Source: Stratiolaelaps scimitus (taxonomy: Eukaryota; Arthropoda; Arachnida; Mesostigmata; Laelapidae). From it: a DNA stretch of 64,000 bases. The stretch's first letter is position 1. The number at the start of each line of letters is the position of its first letter. The notes beneath the pieces are model-generated. The model saw only the letters and a list, made by a program, of their open reading frames with translations. It made no database searches and was not told the DNA's origin. The position numbers and the translations under genes are program-made. Below are positions 1-11,383 of the stretch, in pieces. Where the stretch lies: contig JABWDB010000115.1 of NCBI GenBank assembly GCA_019614645.1, forward strand, positions 23,505-87,504, written 5' to 3'.

Positions 1-3000
1 TTCGGAGTTATACATCCTCTGGATATGAGGTTGGTTACGATAACTACGATGTTTTAATTATTTTACCTTTTGTAACTTAAGCATTGTAAAATTGTAGTTC
101 CGTTAATTAATCTCAATGTGAACAATGGAATAAATTTTGCCAAATTCTCTCAAAGTTGGTAGTGTTTGCGTTCTGCAGTTTTCGAAGTTCTACAGGATTT
201 CATGATGGTGATACGATTGTTAATGTATCATGCAAACGCTCACACAAAACACAATTGTAGGTGATATCACGTAGATAAAGTGATCGTCTTATCAGCAGCC
301 AACAGCCACACGCCATCAGGTACTTCCCGCTGAGATCCTCGCCAGGTTTCAATAAGCAACTGACGGCGGGTTGAGGCGGACCGTGACAGCAGAGTAGTAT
401 ACGATGAATTAGAGTGTCATTCTTGTCTGTCCGAAGACTTTTCTTTCCAAGATTACGTCGCCCCTCTTACGTCTCAAGGAAAATCGAGGAATTGAGTGTT
501 TGGTGTGGTGAACTGTGAGTGTTCTGGTTTCCTTGAGTGCGTGTCAACTGTGGTTTCGAGTGTAAGGAATGGCTTAAGTCATTTGAGTGCAATGAGTCGT
601 TTAAGTTGAGGATCCATTTGGGCGTTGGCAGCAGGGCTCGATCTTTATATTCGTTGTATTCATTGTCCTAATTATGATGTATGCGTCGAAGTATCGTTTT
701 TGGAGCTTGTCCGACAGGCAAGTTCGTAACGACCGCTTTTGCGACCGGTATGAAAGGCATGACTAAGTTGTCAACTTCAGATATTATTTTGCGCTTATTC
801 GGGCCGCGACGGTTTTGTTATTTTTCTCTGTCAGCCAACGTCTGTGACCGATGGGTGTGGTCGATTCGGCGTGAGATAAACTCGTCGACTATAAAATCGA
901 CTATCGAAATCGGTCAATGGGTGTTGGTGGGAATTGTGAATATAATAGAAGGTGATGCCGCTTTCCGGCTATTAAGTAAAAAACAAACGTGAGTATTTAG
1001 TAGCAGGTTGGGGAATAGTGTTGCACGCGTCAACTACGAACGGGGTCATATGTGAGGGTTCTGTCGGCCTGCTGGTTTCAGGATGATATGTTACCATTCG
1101 ACGATGCTTGGTCCCACATCGTTTGGAGATTTCTTGGAGTAGTGTTGACTTAACTATTTTGCCTAATATCACTAATTACGACAGAAGGAGTTATTGTTAT
1201 ATATTGTGGGTTACTGTTATTATAGGCCAATACAGGCTCTTTCGGCGTGGCAGGCTAACAGTGAATTTCTGCAAGATTTGTCAACGAAGTTACTATTCGC
1301 TTATTTTAATATACTCTTCACAAAGTTAAAGGCAGAATAACATTGCGCTTTAGTAAGAGCTGTTTGGAGCGGGTCGCATCTTCCCTTGTCTATAGGTTAC
1401 TCGATGTTCTTGTAATTGTTGGGCCCATCGGGGCAGTCGGCTACGTGGTCCGTCACCGCTGTTATTGGACGTCAATGCACGTTTGTTTGGAAAGATAGCT
1501 AAGCATTCTTATTCTGTGGTAGAATAGTTCCTCTAGGCAATATATAGGGTTCGGCTACAAAAATCGATCTGGTCGTTTTCTGGATTTTCAAGGATGGATC
1601 TGGATTTTTGAGTCACTATAACCCCTAGACCTTGAGTACAGACATCGGGTGGGACAAAAGTGTGACAAAACGGGCGTCTAGCGTTTTTAAGAATTCTGAC
1701 TATCTCTGACTCTTGCCATGTAAAGGGTACAGGTCATAAAATGGGAGGCCTTTAATTTTCTTGTTTATCTGCTTTTTTACAAGGAGTTGAGGATGCTCTC
1801 ACGCTTTGTCGCGCATGATCGTTTTAATAACTAGCGTCAAATCCTGTACGGGGTATACGTTCGAACCGAGTGCTCTGCCAGTCTTGATTCTTCCGCGTGC
1901 TATTGTGATCTCCTCTACGACTACTTCCAGTGTCTTCTCGATGTCGTCTTGGTACACCTCGTATTGGGTCCTGTCGAAGTCAGGGTGTTTGGGAAAAGTT
2001 TCTTAATCGTTTCTATCTTTCTCTTCGTCTATATGTGTGTGAGCTTATCGGTTCCACGAAGGGTCCTTCTCTTCTTCTTGCATCTAACGATAAAAATGAG
2101 CAGGTTGTTTTATTGTTAAAGTTAAGCAAGATACTCCTTTATTCAAGGGAACAGAATGCTCTTTACATATGAATATATATTTCGCAGGTTGAAATCTCAT
2201 TAAAATATACACATATATTATATATACAGTTTTATTAGTACAATGACAAACTAAATGTGCGTTTGAAGAGAATTCCCTCCCCTCAAAGAAATACAAATTC
2301 AAGGGTTAATACTGGACATCATATTATATCGCATATTTCATCGCATTCTTTTGTTCGAACGAGTAGCGTCTCATCACTCGGGCCATTCTAAAGGAGAACA
2401 CGTAATTAGCTTGCCTTCGGATATACAGTGCAACTATGCGTACAATTTTAGGTTATCGGCTAACAGTCAACTAATGGCACTTGGCAAAATACTACAGATA
2501 TCTAAGATGTATATACAATAAAGCATAGGATCTAGGTAAAACCGATTCAAATGTTTTCTTATTATTAAGAACAACGGCCCAATCTTGGACTATGTCAAAT
2601 ATTATATGATAGCTGGCTAGCGGTAGATATTCCTTTTATAAAACCATGTTGAGTTTTATCTCACAACTCAAGCGCCGATAAATTGTTCAACATGTAATCT
2701 ACCGACAGCCTCTCAAATATTATGAAGACGATAGATGACTGAGGAACTGCCCTGTAATTATCTATGACTTAACTTCTTTTTTAATATATAGGGGTGATTA
2801 ATGACTTTCACAAACATCGAGTGCAGCCCCTCCTTAATAAGACCTACAGTATATAAGGTTCGGCGGCTCGGTTAACATTGACTTAATCGAGGGTGAGACT
2901 TCATTGCATAGGGAGCTGTTTCATTTTTGTTAGGAGAGTCGCCTTGATTGAGGCCTTCTGTGGTGATTCACACAAATATTTAAAAATACTTACTTTGGAG

Positions 3001-3780
3001 ACGTCGTCCGTCAGGATAATGCCATGGTTGTTTATACCGCTGAAAATCTCCTTTGTTTCCATCTAAATATGTATTACTGATTATTACCATAGTTTTCCGT
3101 TTGACACGTAATTGCTTAACCATGATTCTATCGTGAAAACTAAATCTATCTCATTCAAAGACGCCTAGTTCTTAATGAGTCAATCGCTCAAGGCGTGGAA
3201 ATTAAAAAGGCACGCAGATTGAAACACTTCAAACTGTGTTTTTTGGGAAGAGAGTAACGGAAAATAGAAGAAATTACTCGAGGCGGTGTAATGATGAAAA
3301 CTGGAGGCGATCACCGAGAAACGGGGCGGTGGATGCAGACGTAGTGGGGCGTCACTTTAGGGGACGACAAGACAGCCATTGCTACTGTGATCTGCTCCTC
3401 CGTCGATTCTCAACGAATCTAGAATCAAGTCAGTCTCAACGTTTTAGCCATTAAACTGTTCCCGACAATTTCTAGCACATTGCGCGTACACTCACCTCTG
3501 TACTGGCACAAAAACATAGATGCTGCTAATATGGCGCAGTGAATGTCGCGAGCCCATATGGCACTACACATGATACAAACAAAGTTCGGAGAACTAATAC
3601 CCTGATAGCGACTATGAGCGAAGCATGAATACGTACGCGAGAAGACCAAGGGGTAGATAGATGAAGGAAAGTTGTACAAAAAGAAACATACGCTTATTAC
3701 ATGAATACACAAAATTAGTACAGGATCATAACATTAGAAATTATTGACAAATTTCTTTTCTTCTCATGTCCCCCTTTCAG
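1..3780. other. 5' flank, no gene recognised
   Basis: AT-rich sequence upstream of the first exon I can assign to IR gene A. An open frame at 681-992 (103 codons, +) resembles no family I know and overlaps another open frame, so I do not call it. The N-terminal exons of IR gene A, including a match to the gene B exon at 20272-20355, should lie here if the gene is complete. I could not identify them. Confidence 0.5.
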
Positions 3781-3871
3781 ATTTGTGGTTGTATCCGATA
3801 AAAATATGGCTATCGGGGTCAAACTTGAAAATGGATCCTATACCGGTATCATGGGCATGATACAACGAAAT
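3781..3871 (+). CDS. IR-A exon: S1 lobe segment
   Basis: Follows a pyrimidine-rich acceptor (cccctttcag) and ends before gttagt. It begins with one base completing a codon and then reads 30 codons, including VVVSDKNM, KLENGSYTGIMGMIQRN. The matching gene B exon at 20489-20579 has the same 91-base length and reads VVSDKDM and LKNGSWTGAMGLLQRN. The G-S-x-T-G-x-M-G pattern corresponds to the part of IR/iGluR S1 just before the ligand-binding core. Confidence 0.8.
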
Positions 3872-6800
3872 GTTAGTTTCTATCTGCTGTTAGTCACCAT
3901 TACATACGTAACATTTCGGAGTAATTCAAATGTACAAAGCCAACTAGCTCAGCCTAGGCTAATATGGAGCGACCATTTTTTAGACCGCTCTCCTTTTTTC
4001 TTTGGAGATAGAGACTGGAGGATGTTTTCTTCATACGCACGGACACCACCAGAGTAGACCGCCCTCTGTGATGTTGTTATTGTACAATTAGCTCTTATAC
4101 TCGAGTTGCTTTGTGAGACTATGATTCAATTCGCATAGATAGGTATGTTTAAACGCATCTTAGTCTATGGGTAGAATGATTACGGTTGAGAGGATTTTAT
4201 TGACTGATTTGCTTCAGAGAACTGAAACTTCATTCCAAAGCTCACTTTCCTCCTGGCTTCAGCGATTAGCTTTCAATTGTATAATGTTCTTTGAGGCAGG
4301 CGCCTTTTGTTATCTTAAAAGATATCTAAAAAATCCCCGAAAAAACCTCTCATCTACCTGCAACACGATAAGTCATGCAAAACTAGTATTTAAACTTTCC
4401 CAGTTTTCGCGCATGATATTTTATTTGTATTCGTTAATAGGTAATTGACGTATTCCTGGGACCGGGAGCCACTGACGAGGATCGTTTCTATTTCTCCGAG
4501 GAGGCGTACACTGTAATCACAAGGGTTAGCCTTCTCACATGGAGCCCATCAAAGGTAGGTATTACGCAAGGATTTACAATTAAGTCATCGACGTCATGTA
4601 GCGTTGTCAATGGACGATCATACGTAGATTTGATATCCCCATTTTAAATATATTCGACAAACTGAACTGGATTGCTAATGAAGATTAGCACGCTACACGA
4701 TTTCATTCAACGCACAGCTACTATTGTGGTAAATTCAAAATACATCGCGCTAAGAAGAATATTCGAACGATTGATTTTGTGGATGGAATAATTATAGGAA
4801 AGTATGAATTCCTTTGTTGCACAGGTTGTTCATTGATTGTTTCAACACTCGGAAGGCATAGTCTGAGATTTCTTTATTCGTTACCGTCTAATTTCTTCTA
4901 CAGTTACAGGAATCAACACAAAATAATTTCCCTAACTATTTTAGTCGTTTATGACTTCAATGCCGTGTCAATGATATAACTAAGTTTGCGTGTTTCGTAA
5001 GGTATGAACCATACTTTGGTGAGAGGGATCAAAATTGAATCGGATACTTCGCAGATGACTGGGTGCCAGGCTGTTAATTAAGTATGTACTATCAGGTTAA
5101 GTGGAAAGTTCTCTCTGCCTAGAAGGTGGACTCGTTGCCGACTCGGTCTGCCGTGCGCGTGCGCGGTCTAAGTGGGGGCGGAGATTTGTCGTCATCTAAT
5201 TCGGACCCGCTGAACACGATGGTCACGCAACTTGCGCGCTCAGATTCTCTTTGTGGTAGCAAATCGGCTGTGAACATGGAGAGTGACAAATCGAAAATCC
5301 GCCAATTTTTGCTTTTTGAATTTAGAAAAGGCGAAACTGCTGCGCAGGCGTACAGAAACGCTATCGGTCTGCTCGGACAGGGCTGTGTGACTGCAAGAAC
5401 CTGTATAAAATTGGTTCAAAAATTTCGTTCTGGTGACTTCAGTCTGATAGAAAAATAAATAAATTCTCCGGGCTGACCCACAGCCAACATTTAACGTCCG
5501 CGGTACTGCTTTTGGCATTGCCTCATAATACGGGCCCCTTGAAGTGCAAATGTGCAACGGTGGGGATCGAACCGGGCACCTACGTGTCTCCTTCGATTGC
5601 AAGGCGCACACGAATGCACAGCGGCATCGGGTTTAGTCTGATAGATAAGGAGGCCTACAGTGCTCAACGACGATGTGTTAAATATGAAAATCTGGGAAAA
5701 TCCAACTTTGACTACTCGAGAACTAGCCGCAGAACTTGGAACTAGCCACTCAAGTATCATAAGCGCATTGAAACGGCTTGGATTTAAGAAAGAGTTGTCG
5801 TACTGCTTACCCCAGAAACAAAGCCGGCTACAACTCAGCACATCGCTGCTCGAAAAGCACAGTCAGTGTTCATTCTTGAATCGGATTGTAACGTGTGACG
5901 AAAAGTGGGTCAAATACGATAATCCGCGGTGAGAATAGCACGCCCCACAGCCAACCCAAGCCAGACATACACCAATAGAAGGTTATGCTGTGTGTTTGGT
6001 GGGATATTCGGGGCATCATCCAGCGTGAGCTTCTGCCGACGGGCCAAACACTCAATTCAGTCCTGTACTGTCAGCAGCTGGAGCGGGTTGAAAAAAAAAT
6101 GAGGAAAATCCATCCAATGCTCGTCAATAGTTTGGGGTCCTGGTCTATGCGCGACCCCATGTGAGTTCGGTGACCCAGAATAAAATCCAGGAGCTTGGCT
6201 GGAAACTACATCCTCCGTATTCCCGTGACCTCGCCCCTTCAGACTACCATCGTTTCTTGGGGCTCGCGAACTATCTTAGTACAAAAAATTTCAACTCAAT
6301 AGAAGAGGTCGAAAAGGGGTTTTGCGACTATTTCTCCAGAAAGTAAGAGGACTTTTACAAAAAAGGCATTACTGAGCTGGAGGAACGCTGGAGGAAGACC
6401 GTCACAAACCGTGGGGACTATTTCAATCAATAGGAGAAGCGCGCAGGGAAACTCACCGGCGATACAAAGTTGGCACAAAAAACAGAAAGAACTTTCTAAT
6501 CGACCTAATTGTATCGAATACTTGCAGCGCGCAGGGTCCTTCCTTCTGCAACTCCTGTCCCTCGCTGTGCAGAGACGCAATGCCATCGCCTTCCTCGGGA
6601 CAATGACGGTCTCAAAATTAATTCATTTATTAACTAGTATCAATCAAGGATTGATTACCAAAAACACTTTTTTGACGTCGTATATCAGCTTGCATATATA
6701 TCCACATCGTTGTATACCCACATCCGGATTATTTTTTTGCAATTTTGAGCTGTATTTCATCAGCGAAGACGTCGACTTAGTTGAGTTAAGCATTCAATAT

Positions 6801-9800
6801 ACTCTTCGTTATCGTCGGCGTCTCTTTTTCTGTATCCATGGTACAAAACACCTTTAAATATATACTATAGGGTTGAACAACATATGCCTTGTTATTGCTA
6901 CTCATGTATCAACAGGTGGTGGACCCGTTCAGTTTCATAAATGTCTTCGAGTTGGAGGTGTGGCTTGCGTTGGTAGCATCCCTTCTTTTACTTCCCTTGA
7001 TATATTGGAGTATTTCCAGGTATAATTTATACTATCTTCGATCATTTTTGCATTCACATGAATAATATATATGAATATTTTATAAATAATGTCACTCACC
7101 TGACAACAACGCAGTGACTATCAGCACATGCAAAAGCGCACTGTTAAAGCTAGTGTCGTCGTGATCTTAATTTGTCCATATATATATATATATATATATG
7201 TAGTTGTTTGCTCACGAAAAGTATGAACAAATAAAAATTAATGTTACCTTGTCCAACCTTAAGATATAAATCGGCGAGCGTACAGTAAAATTAACGTTGT
7301 TGCATTTGTCCTGAGACATCCACAGATATGTCAGCTCATGGGATCAGAAACCTCCTTTTTCTTACTTCAGCGCTCTTGTTGTACAAGATGATGACTTTTT
7401 TTGCTCGAATACCCGTCAATCAGGATCTTGGGAACACGAAAGGCCCCAGTGAGAGTGGCATCTTCTTCTCAGTGCCAATACCCACGCTAAAGGCCATGCC
7501 CATGGCCCGATGAGGAATGAATGCCTTCCGAATGACATCATTGATGCCTACTATGACGATTCTAAGGCGTTGATAAAAGTTGAAATGTTTCGGCAGACTG
7601 CATTTCTTTTGCCATATTGGCCCTTATTTTCCATTATAAAGCTAACCCAGAATCATGGTCATCCGTGCATTTGGTAATTTTGAGCATAACACATTTAAGA
7701 CGATCTAAAACGCGAAAACGGTTGGTACCTGATATGCATAATAGGTTTCCAGTTAGCAATCCCCGTCATCTTTATGATCTTTCTCAGCTCTGAGCTGACG
7801 TCGTCGATGACGATTAAGAAAAGTGAGGATTCCATCGACGACTACACCGACGTTTTGCGATTTAAGAAAGTCCGCATCTTAGCCGAGGCAGAATCGTATC
7901 ACTCGACGATTTTCACTGTACGTATCGTCTGCCCATGCCTGTGTGTGAGACTTTGGAATATTTATACAAAAGTTGGGTGATCTTATGCTCCCTAGTGGTA
8001 GACATCTACCCTCAAACGTGCGTAGACCACACCATCTACCATTTATGATGGTGGATTCAAAGCTATTGTATTATGCAACTGAATCTGTTTAGTTATAAAG
8101 CATTTTTTTTTACGCCAGGCGATAAAATACTCGAATGGAATGCTACTTATACCGTGCCTTCAAAGCGGCAAACACTAAGAGCATTGACAGCGTTGTCTAC
8201 TTGGTTCTTCTGGGCCTCACCGGATTGGGCCATCTTTGCATTTGTCCATGCGCTACCCTATCAATTTCAGTCTGTTTTTAATATGTTACTAAGATAAATC
8301 ATTTATTGTCAGACCCAATCAATGCAGACGTTTATTGATCTTTCAGAAGGCGAATAGTGATCTAATGAGACGGCTGGCCCCTCGACTAATTCAGACGAAA
8401 GGGATTTTCAACTATGGGCATAGACTCCTCGACATGGTGCTTCAGGTGTCAGGAAAATCGCATGTGATTTCTACCGGTCAATACATCTGCGCAGGATTCA
8501 CTCAGCAGGTACCGTACTAATATGGATACAATACAATATTGATAATATGTACAGTCACTTCTCCTGATGAATAAATTTATAAACATGGGGTGGGCCTGGC
8601 AAAATTTAACTCGACTTTAGATGCCACTTTGGACCACGCTCTATGATATGTTAGATAATAATAATCAAACTAAAAAAGCCTTAGTGTTGTACTACGTGTA
8701 ACTTTATTATAAAGACTCTAATGTTCAATTTAAGATTTGAGTTTATACAATAATGTCTAACGGATAATAATTATTATAATAATTATAATAACTCGCTTCG
8801 TTGAGTTGCTTGTATTTGGAAATTTCAATTTGACGCATGTATTCGTGCAAGTTTTCTTTATTAACTGAGTCATATAATACCCCACTCTGTAGACATTCGT
8901 TAACTTTTTTAACATCATTATTATTATATTATCATAATTTTAAGAATTTTTTGTGATCATTATAAAGACAACTTTTAAAGAGTTTAGCCGAAATGTCCGT
9001 GGGACAAATATCCAGGCAGTTAAAATCATTCTGCTGATTGGTCATTAACTTGGAAAACAGTTTCGTTGTGTTGTGTCTTACGTCAACAACAAACAAATAT
9101 ATACAGGGTGTTCAGAAAGTTGCTGTGCAGTTTAGAAAAATAGAATAGGTTACGAGTTGCCCGTTATAAATATACAACAACCGAAAATTTGCATGTGTAC
9201 CCACTGCACAGCAACTTTCTGCTTTTCATGTACAACAAAACAACGCGTTCTATTTTTTTTTAAATTAAAACTAAGATGCAAAAATATTACTACTAATGCT
9301 GCTTTTTCCTCAACGGAACTATCTGCAATTGAAATGTATTGATTAGCCTAGAGATTTTAGGAGAATACAAACCAGAAACCCACAGTACCGATTATTTTAA
9401 ACCTACAAAACGAAAAGGCTTTTCGCAAACACATGAGGTTGCAGCGTTAAGCTGTTCCTGCATAACGCGTATTTTAGGATGCATGCATGTCGGGAGGCTC
9501 ATCTATTTGAGAAGGCTATGAAATGGGGTTTGCGCGACATGGACAAGTGTGCAGCTGAGCAGAGATCCAGTGATCAGGACGCCAGCAAGGTAACGAGCGA
9601 ACTGTCTTGTACGACAGCGGACGAGGTGTGCGATTGTATTCGTTTGAATTCGCAGCAAAAATATATATTTGGTAGCCTTGTTCGCAGCATTCGCCTTATC
9701 TGCAACAGCTGAAAAAGTATATAACAGAATACTAAATGCTTGATCAATATTCATTCTCTAATATGGACCGACTACCGCTGTACAAGTTTATCGTTCATAT

Positions 9801-10879
9801 TATATATTTATCTAATAATAGCAAAAATAATGATAATAATTTATCTGATTAATAGCAAATAGGGCTATGTGAATGAGATACGTATGTGCGAGATAAGAAA
9901 GAAAGAAATTGTAAAGCCAGTAGGTAAATTAATTGGGTGATGAAATCGATCAATCGTTTATTTCTATAGCAAGTGTTGTTTTTTTATAATCCAGGTAAAT
10001 TTTCAGGTAAATTTCACGCTCAGCCAACATTTACTTAGTATTATCTAGTGCTTTCCCAAACATTGAGCTTCTGACTTCACACAACGAACTAGAATCTCGC
10101 ATAATCATTGTATTCGAGGTAGATTATTTTGATACTATTCGTAGTTTTCTAATCATGAATTAGCTTCTGTACTACTTTAATGAAAGATCGCGATGCCTAT
10201 TTAGCATTTCTGACCAACGATAATAATTTTGTCTTTTATATATTCTATCAAAGTTGATTCTGATATTTTTGATACTTCTGGTTATATATATTAATTTAGT
10301 ACTTCTAAGCAGACAATGACTGCTGCATGTTCAAAATATTATTTTATTATGACTTTGTATTCTTTCATTCATTTCCACCAGGGTCTTTCAGTTTCGCAAT
10401 TTGTTGTTATGATCGAATTGAGCGTCGGTCCTGGCAATTCACTTTTCGCTCAGGTATCACAGGCCTGCGAACAAATAGGCATGCATCATAGTGGATTAGC
10501 CCAAGTATGATAATTGGTTTTCACGATTTGATTATGATATTATATTATTTATAATTGTATAGTAAGATCTTTATTGGATGTATCTAGTGCCCAATATGGG
10601 TTAACTGTCTGCAAAGTGTTCTTAATGAAATCACATATAGTCTGAGTCGTCTTTTAGTTTGGTAACCTGGGCCCATTTAAATTCGCATAATTTCAGCCGC
10701 TAACTTTTGGCGATGTGCTGGGTAGCTTTATCCTACTTGCGCTTGGCCTGGGATTCTCGCTTGTGGGATTCGTTGTCGAGGAGATCTACTTAAAGCTTCG
10801 TCCACGAAAACATTCGGCAAGCGTCGCCGAAGGAATGTCAAGCGTCAGATTGATGGGGATCCCAGTTATCAGGACGTGA
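3781..10879 (+). CDS. Ionotropic receptor gene A (split gene, partial 5' end, possibly a pseudogene)
   Basis: Nine exon candidates (3781-3871, 4441-4554, 6916-7019, 7326-7387, 7700-7917, 8347-8508, 9478-9589, 10382-10504, 10697-10879) encode about 390 residues with the order of an iGluR/IR channel: S1 ligand-binding lobe, M1, pore loop, M3 with the SSELTSSMT motif, S2 lobe, and M4 followed by a stop. By family knowledge the product would be a membrane ligand-gated cation channel subunit of the chemosensory IR type. Its closest relative here is gene B, 16.5 kb downstream on the same strand, with matching exon lengths and phases. The amino-terminal part is not found. The pore exon lacks a GT donor and the junction before 9478 is off by one base, so it may not be functional. 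Introns hold mobile elements, including a mariner at 5092-6508. Confidence 0.8.
4441..4554 (+). CDS. IR-A exon: S1 lobe with putative ligand-binding arginine
   Basis: Acceptor ttaatag and donor aaag|gtaggt bound 38 codons in phase 0. The exon reads DVFLGPGATDEDRF and FSEEAYTV. It aligns with the GG-x-x-x-T-x-x-R stretch of iGluR S1, where the Arg binds the ligand alpha-carboxylate; an Arg is present in DEDR. The gene B partner (21525-21638) is also 114 bases and keeps GPG..DEDRF. Confidence 0.85.
5092..6508 (+). mobile_element. Decayed mariner transposon with nested SINE
   Basis: Imperfect terminal inverted repeats of about 21 bases (5092-5112 and 6488-6508) share the pattern aggt...gaaagttct. 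The transposase is broken. An N-terminal part (5278-5458) reads FRKGETAAQAYRN and KFRSGDF. A DNA-binding part from about 5660 reads TTRELAAELGTSHSS, followed by a catalytic-domain part with VTCDEKW at about 5890. The C-terminal part (about 6185-6346) reads HPPYSRDLAPSDYH, the signature around the third catalytic Asp of the mariner DD34D family. Several stops and frameshifts make it dead. It lies within the IR-A intron and predates the SINE inserted at 5451. Confidence 0.85.
5451..5634 (-). mobile_element. tRNA-derived SINE (family 1), in mariner
   Basis: 184 bases flanked by a direct repeat agtctgatag (5441-5450 and 5635-5644; 12 of 13 bases match if extended). Read on the minus strand it has a tRNA-like head: a stem CCTT/AAGG around a 7-base loop and the B-box-like GGTTCGATCCCC near 5563-5578. 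A body follows with GTTAAATGTTGGCTG and GTCAGCCCG, ending in an A/T-rich tail (5451-5465). Other copies with the same body are at 21140-21275 and 31886-31942. Confidence 0.85.
6916..7019 (+). CDS. IR-A exon: M1 transmembrane segment
   Basis: Acceptor caacag and donor ccag|gtataa. Reads VVDPFSF followed by EVWLALVASLLLLPLIYW, a hydrophobic M1 helix typical of IRs (P-F-x(n)-W). Ends in phase 2. The gene B counterpart at 22219-22322 is also 104 bases (VVDPFNF, DVWLSLAASIIMLPLICW). Confidence 0.88.
7181..7200. repeat. (TA)n microsatellite
   Basis: Short alternating TA tract within an IR-A intron; visible by eye. Confidence 0.8.
7326..7387 (+). CDS. IR-A exon candidate: pore loop, donor site altered
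   Basis: After acceptor catccacag, reading in the phase dictated by the previous exon gives SSWDQKPPFSYFSALVVQ. It joins in frame to the 7700 exon (DLKRENGW), matching gene B's IIFSQ + ESERRRMW. The expected donor position reads caag|atgatg instead of caag|gt, so splicing here would be non-canonical. The exon is 62 bases versus 92 in gene B, so the assignment is tentative. Confidence 0.4.
7700..7917 (+). CDS. IR-A exon: M3 and start of S2
   Basis: 218 bases, exactly the length of the gene B exon 24468-24685. Reads WYLICIIGFQLAIPVIFM (M3) and SSELTSSMTIKK, the IR version of the iGluR SYTANLAAF gate, then SIDDYTDVLRF, where S2 begins. Acceptor acatttaag, donor cact|gtacgt. Confidence 0.88.
8347..8508 (+). 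CDS. IR-A exon: S2 lobe
   Basis: 54 codons in phase 0 between acceptor gatctttcag and donor cagcag|gtaccg. Contains HRLLDMVLQVSGKSHVIS and QYICAGFTQQ. The gene B exon 25104-25265 has the same length (VLDMLQQVLDRNRVVCVGDF). Position and pattern fit the IR S2 lobe between M3 and M4. Confidence 0.82.
9104..9221. mobile_element. Short inverted-repeat (MITE-like) element or mariner end
   Basis: A perfect 18-base inverted repeat (9113-9130 and 9204-9221; cagaaagttgctgtgcag and its complement) is separated by 73 bases. It is preceded by tatacagggtgtt, a start typical of some mariner termini. No transposase is seen. It lies in an IR-A intron. Confidence 0.6.
9478..9589 (+). CDS. IR-A exon: S2 lobe, continued
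   Basis: 112 bases, the same as gene B's 25894-26005. Reads HACREAHLFEKAMKW and DKCAAEQRSS; gene B has HVCREAYLFEKNMLW and DKCAA. Acceptor ttttag, donor agcaag|gtaacg. The open frame starts one base after the acceptor although the upstream exon ends in phase 0. The same mismatch occurs in gene B, so a small exon may be missing between them. Confidence 0.8.
10382..10504 (+). CDS. IR-A exon: S2 end before M4
   Basis: 41 codons, phase 0 at both ends (acceptor tttccaccag, donor gcccaa|gtatga). Contains IELSVGPGNSLFAQVSQA and EQIGMHHSGLAQ, matching the conserved region before M4 of IRs (pore-distal helix, x-x-G-x-x-x-x-W/L). I could not find a counterpart in gene B. Confidence 0.75.
10697..10879 (+). 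CDS. IR-A terminal exon: M4 and short cytoplasmic tail
   Basis: Acceptor tttcag, then PLTFGDVLGSFILLALGLGF, a typical IR M4 start (P-L-x-x-x-D-x-x-G), hydrophobic to about residue 30. A basic tail follows, ending at TGA 10877-10879. The gene B equivalent is 26539-26667. Confidence 0.88.
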   Translation, partial: PLTFGDVLGSFILLALGLGFSLVGFVVEEIYLKLRPRKHSASVAEGMSSVRLMGIPVIRT

Positions 10880-11383
10880 TGTCCACTCTTTCGAGGGCTT
10901 CTTTTTCGCAGTGAAACGATAGAATTCGAAATATCAAAATTCGAATCGAACTGCTGTTAACTCGGAAGCGCATGCTGGAAGCGTTGAGATGTCAAGCGCG
11001 AGCTTCGGGCGCACTAGTGAGAGGTCTAAGCTGGGCTGCCGGTGTCTATAATCAATACGCTAAAAGAAAAAATAAACAGGTCGACACTGAAAATGTTTTC
11101 ATATTAATCGATAAAAAGATAGTAGCGACAAATACGTAACAAATGTTATTGGATTAGGGAGTTAATGAATCGACACGTTGGCACAACCTCCATGTGTATA
11201 TATGTGTTAAGTTACGATTAACACATTTTAATTGAACTGCTCTAGAACATCTATAAATCTACCAAGTCGATCGATATTTGCTGTGTAATTTGTCGAAGGT
11301 GGTCCTGTGTCTGCAGGAGTGCGACACCGTTCTGTTCACGCATAAATGGCTTTGAGTGACCCATCATAGTATATGTATATATT

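Larger units (their letters stand above)
4555..6915 (+). other. IR-A intron containing a mariner element
   Basis: This 2.36 kb intron separates two phase-0 exons. It contains the mariner at 5092-6508, which carries a nested SINE. Outside that element I see no further feature. A 20-base stretch at 4035-4054, in the preceding intron, recurs at 52206-52225. Confidence 0.7.

Noticed and set aside
681..992. 103-codon open frame near the window start
   Set aside because: No family resemblance, no splice or start evidence, and overlapping frames are also open; within chance for this length of sequence.
7328..7513. 61-codon frame starting at Met 7328 as the IR-A pore exon
   Set aside because: Out of phase with both flanking exons; the frame one base off joins correctly and aligns better with gene B.
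8073..8297. 74-codon frame in an IR-A intron as an extra exon
   Set aside because: No match in gene B; flanking exons already join in phase 0 without it.
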